A stretch of 64,000 nucleotides of DNA from JADJNY01 sp046349615 (GTDB lineage: Bacteria > Planctomycetota > UBA1135 > GCA-002686595), in contig JAXMBZ010000016.1 in the NCBI GenBank assembly GCA_046349615.1, forward strand, positions 1 through 64,000. The letters are read 5' to 3'. Numbering within the stretch: the first letter of the stretch is position 1; the number at the start of each line of letters is the position of its first letter. Below are positions 58,742 to 64,000 of the stretch, one piece after another. Both the position numbers and the translations under genes were made by a program. Under the pieces are notes generated by a model that was not told where the DNA came from, did no database searches, and saw nothing but the letters and a program-made list of their open reading frames with translations.

Positions 58742-58821
58742 CGCGCCGAGGGACCGGGACGGCGCGAAGCTACGCAGCCCGGACGGCCAGGGTCAAGGCG
58801 CGCGGGCCCCCTTCGCCGCGC

Positions 58822-58849
58822 TTGTCCCGCCCTCCCCCGCGGCTATCCT
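58822..58849 (+). promoter_or_regulatory. Promoter of the plus-strand peptide transporter operon
   Basis: TTGTCC (58822-58827), a 16-bp spacer, TATCCT (58844-58849). Transcription would begin about 2-4 nt before the ATG at 58859, so the message is probably leaderless. The -35 and -10 elements closely match those of der and the secretin operon. Confidence 0.55.
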
Positions 58850-58858
58850 CGCGCCGCG

Positions 58859-60640
58859 ATGAGGGGCCGTGCGTGGATCGGGACGGGACTGGGGCTTTCG
58901 GCCCTCGTCCTCGCCGGCGCGGCGGTCCTCGCGGGCGGGCGGAGCGGCCCCGCGCCGGACCTCGTCGTCGTCAACGAGGGCGAGCCCTCCTCGCTCGATC
59001 CCCAACAGGGCACCGGCGTCGTCGAGGGCCGCGTGCTCGCCTTCCTCTACGAAGGCCTCACCGCGCGCGACCCGAGGACCGGCGCGCCGGTGCCGGGCGT
59101 CGCCGAGCGCTGGGAGACGAGCGCCGACGGACGCGCGTGGACCTTCCACCTCCGCGCGGACGCGCGCTGGTCCGACGGCGCCGCGCTCACGACCCGCGAC
59201 GTGCTCGCGGCGTGGGAGCGCCTGCTCGACCCGCGCACCGGCGCGCCGTACGCGTCGTTCCTCTTCGGCGTGCGCGGCGCGCGCGCGTTCGCGACGCAGC
59301 CGGTGGAGCGCGGCGCGCTCGCGCTCGCGTTCGACTCGGTCGGCGCGCGCGCGGTCGACGCGACGACGCTCGCGCTCGAGCTCGAGCACCCCGTCGCGAA
59401 CCTGCTCGACGTCCTCGCGCACCCAGCACTCGCGCCGCTGCCCGCGCACCAGCTCGAGCGCCTGAAGCGCGAGCACGGCGCGCGGTGGGAGCTCGCGTGG
59501 GGTCGGCCCGAGAACCTCGTCGTCGACGGACCGTTCGTGCTCGCGGAGCGCCGCGTGCGTGACCGACTGCGCTTCGTGCGCAACGAGAACTACTGGGACG
59601 CGCGCGCCGTCGCGCTGCGGACGGTCGACGTGCTCTCGGTCGAGCATCCGAACACGATGCTCAACCTCTACCTCACCGGCGCCGCGGCGTGGACGGGGAA
59701 CTTCCCGCTGCTGCTCGCGCCCGAACTCCGCGCGCGCGAGGACTTCTCGCCCGGCCCGCAGCTCGGCACCGCGTTCTACCGCTTCAACGTGACGCGTCCG
59801 CCGCTCGACGACGTGCGCGTGCGGCGCGCGCTCGCACTGTGCGTCGACCGCCGCGCGCTCGTCGAACGCGTCACGCGCGCCGGCGAGCTCGCGCAGTGGA
59901 GCTTCGTGCCCGCGTGCGCCCCCGACTACGCGCCGGCGGAGCTCGCGCACGGCGCTTCGTTCACGGACGACGTCGCGAAAGCGCGCGCGCTGCTCGCGGA
60001 GGCGGGCTACGGCCCGAACGGACGCGCGCTCCCGCCGATCGAGATCGCGTTCAACGTCCAGGCGAACAACCAGTCGGTCGCCGAGGTGATCGCGGACGGC
60101 TGGCGGCGCGAGCTCGGCGTCGAGACGCGCCTTGCGAGCCTCGAGTGGAAGATCTTCCTCGACGCGCAGCGCGCGCTCGACTACGCGGTGTCGAAGAGTT
60201 CGTGGATCGCGGACGACCTCGACGCGCTCGGGATGCTCGCGATCTTCCGCGCGGGGAGTCCGAACAACCGCACGGGCTTCGCGGACGCGGAATTCGACGC
60301 GCTCCTCGACCGCGCCGAGCGCGCGCTCGGAGCGGAGCGCGCGGAGCTCCTCCACGCGGCCGAAGCGCGCCTCCTCGACGCGGCGCCGATCGTGCCGCTC
60401 TACGGCTACGTCACGAAGAACCTCGTGAACCCGCGCCTCGGCGGCTTCTTCGAGAACCCGCTCGACGTGCACCCGCCGCGCGCGTGGTACTGGAAGAGCG
60501 ACGCGGAGCTCGCGGCGGAGCGCGCCGAACGCCGCGCGCGCGGCGACGTGCGCGTCGAGGTGCCCGCGCCCGGTCCGCGCGACGGCCGGCGCGCCGCATC
60601 GGCCGAACCGCGCGCGACGCCCGACTCGGAGCGCCGCTGA
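58859..60640 (+). CDS. ABC transporter solute-binding protein, family 5
   Basis: A 593-residue periplasmic binding protein, first gene of the plus-strand operon. A signal peptide (GLGLSALVLAGAAVLAGG) is followed by VVNEGEPSSLDPQQGTG, ALTTRDVLAAWERLLDP, the VDGPFVLAERRVRDRLRFVRNENYWD block (in part), RPPLDDVRVRRALALCVDR and FAEVIADGWRRELGVETRLASLEW-like sequence (in part), characteristic of oligopeptide-binding OppA/MppA-type proteins. The long C-terminal tail (about 565-593) is Arg/Ala-rich. It has no close resemblance to the divergent binding protein outside family motifs, so ligands probably differ. Confidence 0.93.
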   Translation: MRGRAWIGTGLGLSALVLAGAAVLAGGRSGPAPDLVVVNEGEPSSLDPQQGTGVVEGRVLAFLYEGLTARDPRTGAPVPGVAERWETSADGRAWTFHLRADARWSDGAALTTRDVLAAWERLLDPRTGAPYASFLFGVRGARAFATQPVERGALALAFDSVGARAVDATTLALELEHPVANLLDVLAHPALAPLPAHQLERLKREHGARWELAWGRPENLVVDGPFVLAERRVRDRLRFVRNENYWDARAVALRTVDVLSVEHPNTMLNLYLTGAAAWTGNFPLLLAPELRAREDFSPGPQLGTAFYRFNVTRPPLDDVRVRRALALCVDRRALVERVTRAGELAQWSFVPACAPDYAPAELAHGASFTDDVAKARALLAEAGYGPNGRALPPIEIAFNVQANNQSVAEVIADGWRRELGVETRLASLEWKIFLDAQRALDYAVSKSSWIADDLDALGMLAIFRAGSPNNRTGFADAEFDALLDRAERALGAERAELLHAAEARLLDAAPIVPLYGYVTKNLVNPRLGGFFENPLDVHPPRAWYWKSDAELAAERAERRARGDVRVEVPAPGPRDGRRAASAEPRATPDSERR

Positions 60641-60641
60641 C

Positions 60642-61637
60642 GTGGGCCGCTTCCTCCTCCGCCGTCTCGGATGGACGCTCGCGACGCTCGTCGTCGTGCT
60701 GACGACCGCGTTCTTCCTGATGCACGCGGTGCGCGGCGGTCCGTTCGACGCGGAGCGCGCGCTCCCGCCCGCCGTCGAGGCCGAGGTGCGCGCGCGCTAC
60801 CACCTCGATTGGCCCGTGTGGAAGCAGTACCTCGCGTACGTCGGGCCGTTCGAGCTCGGCGAGCACGGCCCCGCGTTCGTCGGCGGCGACGGCACGCGCA
60901 CGTTCGGCGGCGTGCTCGCGGGCGACCTCGGTCCGTCGTTCAAGTACCGCGACTTGACGGTGAACGAGCTCCTCGGCGCGTCGCTCCCCGTGTCGATGGC
61001 GCTCGGCGTGATCGCGCTCCTCGTCGCGCTCGGCGTCGGACTGCCCGCGGGCGTCGCGGCCGCATTGAAGAAGGACGGCGCGCTCGACGTCGCGCTGCGG
61101 CTCGTCGCGACGGCGGGGATCGCGCTGCCGAACTTCGTGATCGCGGGCTTCCTCGTGCTGCTCGTCGTGTTCCTCGTGCCGCTCTTCCCCGTCGCGGGGT
61201 ACGACGGACTGCGTTCGCTCGTGCTGCCGGGGATCGTGCTCGGGCTGCCGTTCGCCGCGTACGTCGCGCGCCTCTCGCGCACCGCGATGATCGAGGTGCT
61301 CGCGCAGGACTGGATCCGCACGGCGCGCGCGAAGGGGCTCCCCGAACGCACGGTGATCCTGCGCCACGCGCTGCCGTCCGCGCTGCTCCCGGTCGTGTCG
61401 TTCCTCGGGCCCGCGACCGCGGGGATCCTGACGGGGAGCCTCGTCGTCGAGCGCCTCTTCGCGCTCCCCGGCTGCGGCGCGCACTTCGTCAACGGAGCGC
61501 TGAACCGCGACTACACGCTCGCGATGGGCGTGACGCTCGTCTACACGGCGCTCGTGTCGCTCCTGAACCTGGCCGTCGACGTGGCGTACGGCTGGATCGA
61601 CCCGCGGCTCGCGGCGGGGAAGGCGGGGAGCGCGTGA
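60642..61637 (+). CDS. Peptide ABC transporter permease (OppB/DppB-like)
   Basis: A 331-residue permease (GTG start, 1 nt after the binding protein stop). It has FLLRRLGWTLATLVVVLTTAFFLMHAVRGGPFD (in part), WPVWKQYLAYVGPFELGEHG, LAGDLGPSFKYRD, and the coupling-helix block EVLAQDWIRTARAKGLPERTVILRHALPSALLP (in part), with about six hydrophobic segments. Its loop shares the YVGPFxL and LAGDLG motifs with the minus-strand OppB. The stop overlaps the next start (GTGA). Confidence 0.93.
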   Translation: MGRFLLRRLGWTLATLVVVLTTAFFLMHAVRGGPFDAERALPPAVEAEVRARYHLDWPVWKQYLAYVGPFELGEHGPAFVGGDGTRTFGGVLAGDLGPSFKYRDLTVNELLGASLPVSMALGVIALLVALGVGLPAGVAAALKKDGALDVALRLVATAGIALPNFVIAGFLVLLVVFLVPLFPVAGYDGLRSLVLPGIVLGLPFAAYVARLSRTAMIEVLAQDWIRTARAKGLPERTVILRHALPSALLPVVSFLGPATAGILTGSLVVERLFALPGCGAHFVNGALNRDYTLAMGVTLVYTALVSLLNLAVDVAYGWIDPRLAAGKAGSA

Positions 61638-62710
61638 CGCAGGCCGTCGTCGAACCGCGCGCGACGTCCATCGCCGGTGCGGAGATCGAGGAGCTCGACG
61701 CGCCCGTGTCGCCGCGGCGCGCGCTGTGGCGCCGCCTCGTCGCGCGCGCGCCGGCGCGCTGGTCGCTGCGCCTCGTCGTCGTCGCGGTCCTCCTCGCGCT
61801 GTTCGCGCCGCTCCTGCCGCTCCCCTCGCCGTCGCGGATCGAGCTCGAGCGCGGGCTCGAGGCACCGTTCGCCGCGCCGGCGATCGTCGCGCACCGCGCG
61901 ACGCTCGAAACCCCGTGGGCGCTCGGCCCGCTCGATCGCGCGCTCCACGCGACGCGCGGCGCGCTCTTCGGCGCCTACGAGCTCGACGGACTCCTCGGCA
62001 AGGACGCGAAGGGCCGCGACCTCGCCGCGCGCGTCGTGTGGGGCAGCCGCGTCTCGTTCCTCGTCGCCTTGTGCGCGGGGCTCACGAGCTTGCTCGTCGG
62101 CGTCGCGTGGGGCTCGATCGCGGGCTATGCCGGCGGACGCGTCGACTCCGCGATGATGCGCGTCGTCGACGCGCTCGCGTCGCTGCCGTTCGTGTTCCTC
62201 GTCATCTTCGTGATCACGCTGCTCGCCGCGTGGAAGGAGGAGCTCGCGCGCGTCGGGATCTCGCGCGAGGTCGTCTTCTACGTCCTGGTGGGCGCCGTGT
62301 CGTGGCTCTCCATGGCGCGCGTCGTGCGCGGCGAGGTGCTGCGCCTCGCGCACGCGGAGTTCGTGCTCGCCGCGCGCGTCGCCGGCGCCTCGAGCGCGCG
62401 CATCCTCGCGACGCACGTCTTGCCGAACGTCGCGCCGATCGTCGTCGTGTACCTGACGCTCTCGGTGCCGTCGATCCTGCTGACGGAGGCGTTCCTCTCC
62501 TTCCTCGGACTCGGGATCGAGCCGCCCCGAGTTTCCTGGGGACTGCTCGCGGCGGACGCGTCCGAAGCAATCAACCCGCTGCGCGTGCCGTGGTGGATCG
62601 TGCTCTTCCCCTCGCTCGCGATGGGCGCCGTGCTGCTCGCGCTCAACGTGCTCGGCGACGCGCTGCGCGACGCGCTCGACCCGCGCGAACGGAAAGCGGG
62701 GCGCGCGTGA
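61634..62710 (+). CDS. Peptide ABC transporter permease (OppC/DppC-like)
   Basis: A 358-residue permease of near-normal length, in contrast to the 580-residue OppC of the minus operon. It shows a first helix (about 45-62), GLLGKDAKGRDLAARVVWGSR, the EAA-type EVLRLAHAEFVLAARVAGASSARILATHVLPN (in part), EAFLSFLGLGIEPPRVSWGLL and DALRDALDPR. The GTG at 61634 overlaps the OppB stop, and its stop overlaps the OppD start. Confidence 0.93.
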   Translation: MTQAVVEPRATSIAGAEIEELDAPVSPRRALWRRLVARAPARWSLRLVVVAVLLALFAPLLPLPSPSRIELERGLEAPFAAPAIVAHRATLETPWALGPLDRALHATRGALFGAYELDGLLGKDAKGRDLAARVVWGSRVSFLVALCAGLTSLLVGVAWGSIAGYAGGRVDSAMMRVVDALASLPFVFLVIFVITLLAAWKEELARVGISREVVFYVLVGAVSWLSMARVVRGEVLRLAHAEFVLAARVAGASSARILATHVLPNVAPIVVVYLTLSVPSILLTEAFLSFLGLGIEPPRVSWGLLAADASEAINPLRVPWWIVLFPSLAMGAVLLALNVLGDALRDALDPRERKAGRA

Positions 62711-63738
62711 GCGGGAGCGCGCTGCTCGACGTCGCGGGCCTCTCGGTCGAGTTCCCGACCGCGCGCGGATCGGTGCGCGCCGTCGACGCGCTCTCGTTCC
62801 AGGTCGGGCGCGGCGAGACGCTCGCGGTCGTCGGCGAGTCGGGCTCGGGCAAGTCGACGGCGCAGCTCGCGCTGATCGACCTCCTCCCCGCCGCGCGCAC
62901 GAGCGTCGCGCGCGTCGTCTTCGACGGCCGCGACGTCACGGCGCCCGCCGCGCGGCGCGCGCTGCGCGGACGCGAGGTCGGCTTCGTGTTCCAGGACCCG
63001 CTCGGCGCGCTGCACCCGCTGCTCACGATCGAGCGACAGCTCACCGAGGTGCTCGAGACGCACGAAGGACTCTCACGCGCGAAGGCCCGCGACCGCGCCG
63101 TCTCCGCGCTCGAGGAGGTCGGCGTGCCGAGCGCGCGCGAGCGGCTCGAGGCGTACCCGCACGAGCTCTCCGGCGGCCTGCGGCAGCGCGTGACGATCGC
63201 GCTCGCGTTGATCGCGCGGCCGAAGCTGCTCGTCGCGGACGAGCCGACGACGGCGCTCGACGTGACGCTGCAGCGGCAGGTGCTCGAGCTCCTCGCGACG
63301 CTGCGCCGCGAGCGCGGGCTCGGCGTCGTGCTCGTGACGCACTCGCTCGGCGTCGTCGCACACCAGGCGGACCGCGTGCTCGTGATGTACGCGGGCCGCG
63401 CGGTCGAGGAAGGGCCCGTCGACGAGGTGCTCGCCGCGCCGCGCCATCCGTACACGCGCGCGCTCCTGCAGAGCGTCCCGCGCCTCGACGGCGACCCCAC
63501 GGAGCCGCTCCCCGCGATCGGGGGCGCGCCGCCGGATCTCGCGCGGCTCCCCGCGGGGTGCGCGTTCGCGCCGCGCTGTCCGCTCGTGCGCGAGCGGTGT
63601 CAAAGCGAGCGGCCGGTCGCGACGTTCGACGGCGCGCGCGCGACGGCGTGCTTCGTCGCGGAGGACGAGGCGCGCGACCGCAAGAACCGCGCAGGCGTCG
63701 CGGTGAGCCCCGCGCCGCTCGATCGGAGGCCCGCGTGA
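62707..63738 (+). CDS. Peptide-type ABC transporter ATP-binding protein (OppD/DppD-like)
   Basis: A 343-residue nucleotide-binding subunit: Walker A GESGSGKST, Q-loop VFQDPLGALHPLLT, signature LSGGLRQR, Walker B LLVADEPTTALD, switch THSLGVV (Ser after the His, where Asp is usual), and the C-terminal Cys extension GCAFAPRCPLVRERC. The GTG at 62707 forms GTGA with the OppC stop. Confidence 0.93.
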   Translation: MSGSALLDVAGLSVEFPTARGSVRAVDALSFQVGRGETLAVVGESGSGKSTAQLALIDLLPAARTSVARVVFDGRDVTAPAARRALRGREVGFVFQDPLGALHPLLTIERQLTEVLETHEGLSRAKARDRAVSALEEVGVPSARERLEAYPHELSGGLRQRVTIALALIARPKLLVADEPTTALDVTLQRQVLELLATLRRERGLGVVLVTHSLGVVAHQADRVLVMYAGRAVEEGPVDEVLAAPRHPYTRALLQSVPRLDGDPTEPLPAIGGAPPDLARLPAGCAFAPRCPLVRERCQSERPVATFDGARATACFVAEDEARDRKNRAGVAVSPAPLDRRPA

Positions 63739-64000
63739 ACGCGCTCCTCGACGTCCGCGACCTCGTCGTGCGCTTCCCCGCGCGATCGAGCGGTGGGCCG
63801 CGCGAGTTCCTCGCCGTCGACGGCGTCTCGTTCGCGCTCACGCGCGGCGAGGCGCTCGGCCTCGTCGGCGAGTCGGGCTCGGGCAAGTCGACGATCGCAC
63901 GCGCGGTGCTCGGCCTCGCGCGGCCGAGCGCGGGCTCGATCCGCTTCGACGGCGTCGAGCTCGTCGGCGCGAACGAGCGCGCGCGGCGCGCGGCCGCGCG
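63735..64000 (+). CDS. Peptide-type ABC transporter ATP-binding protein (OppF-like), truncated by window end
   Basis: The GTG at 63735 overlaps the OppD stop (GTGA). The 88 visible residues begin VNALLDVRDLVVRFPAR and include Walker A GESGSGKSTIARA and GLARPSAGSIRFDG. The order after OppD points to the OppF/DppF subunit. The rest lies beyond the window. Confidence 0.9.
   Translation, partial: MNALLDVRDLVVRFPARSSGGPREFLAVDGVSFALTRGEALGLVGESGSGKSTIARAVLGLARPSAGSIRFDGVELVGANERARRAAA

Noticed and set aside
1..64000. CRISPR arrays, insertion sequences, prophage or rRNA
   Set aside because: No regularly spaced repeats, transposase, integrase or rRNA sequence noticed; the GC-rich short repeats present are coding bias.

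Overview
The window is about 70% GC, densely coded and organised in tightly overlapping (ATGA/GTGA) operons. It most likely comes from a member of the Planctomycetota. Supporting signs are a small basic protein of the type conserved in the Planctomycetes-Verrucomicrobia-Chlamydiae group (31173-31451), FG-GAP/ASPIC-UnbV and TPR proteins, an AlgI/AlgX-like acetylation locus, lipoprotein-secretin fusions, and start sites often lacking Shine-Dalgarno sequences. No rRNA, tRNA, CRISPR array, insertion sequence or phage gene was seen.

1-13.4 kb (minus strand): a division and cell wall (dcw) cluster. In transcription order it is mraZ, rsmH, ftsL-like, ftsI-type PBP, murE, murF, mraY, ftsW, a LysM protein, a small secreted protein, murG, and murC running off the left edge. 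It encodes the cytoplasmic peptidoglycan precursor path (murD is absent from its usual place), lipid I and II synthesis and the septal FtsW/FtsI pair. MurE has the DNPR motif typical of meso-diaminopimelate enzymes. 13.3-13.9 kb is the upstream control region, with a perfect DnaA box in an inverted repeat and MraZ-box-like repeats.

13.9-24 kb: a CxxC protein, a HEAT-repeat lipoprotein, three GT4-type proteins (one only half length), a haem-binding-domain protein, two GT2 glycosyltransferases, a lipoprotein and the ribosome-assembly GTPase Der. 24-30 kb (plus): an AmpG-like MFS permease followed by AlgX-like, AlgI (MBOAT) and AlgX-like genes, a probable glycan O-acetylation system.

30-39 kb: queE, the PVC small basic protein and a SPOR-like membrane protein (minus); an FG-GAP/UnbV protein coupled to a TPR protein (plus); a hydrolase-like protein with no clear stop codon and a TPR lipoprotein (minus); and a family 4 uracil-DNA glycosylase (plus). 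39.2-45.2 kb: a consensus-like promoter, a leader of about 470 nt with hairpins, then two tandem paralogous TPR-secretin lipoproteins ending at a strong hairpin. 45.6-49.5 kb: a beta-propeller-like secreted protein, a HAD phosphatase, a broken antitoxin-like ORF, a GNAT acetyltransferase and a DUF1697 protein.

49.5-64 kb: a polytopic membrane protein, then two complete peptide-type ABC transporters transcribed divergently from a 173-bp spacer, in mirror order (binding protein, OppB, OppC, OppD, OppF). The plus copy runs off the right edge.

A recurring promoter form is visible: TTGNCC (or close), 16-19 bp, TANNCT, often only 7-12 bp before the start codon, so several transcripts may be leaderless or nearly so.
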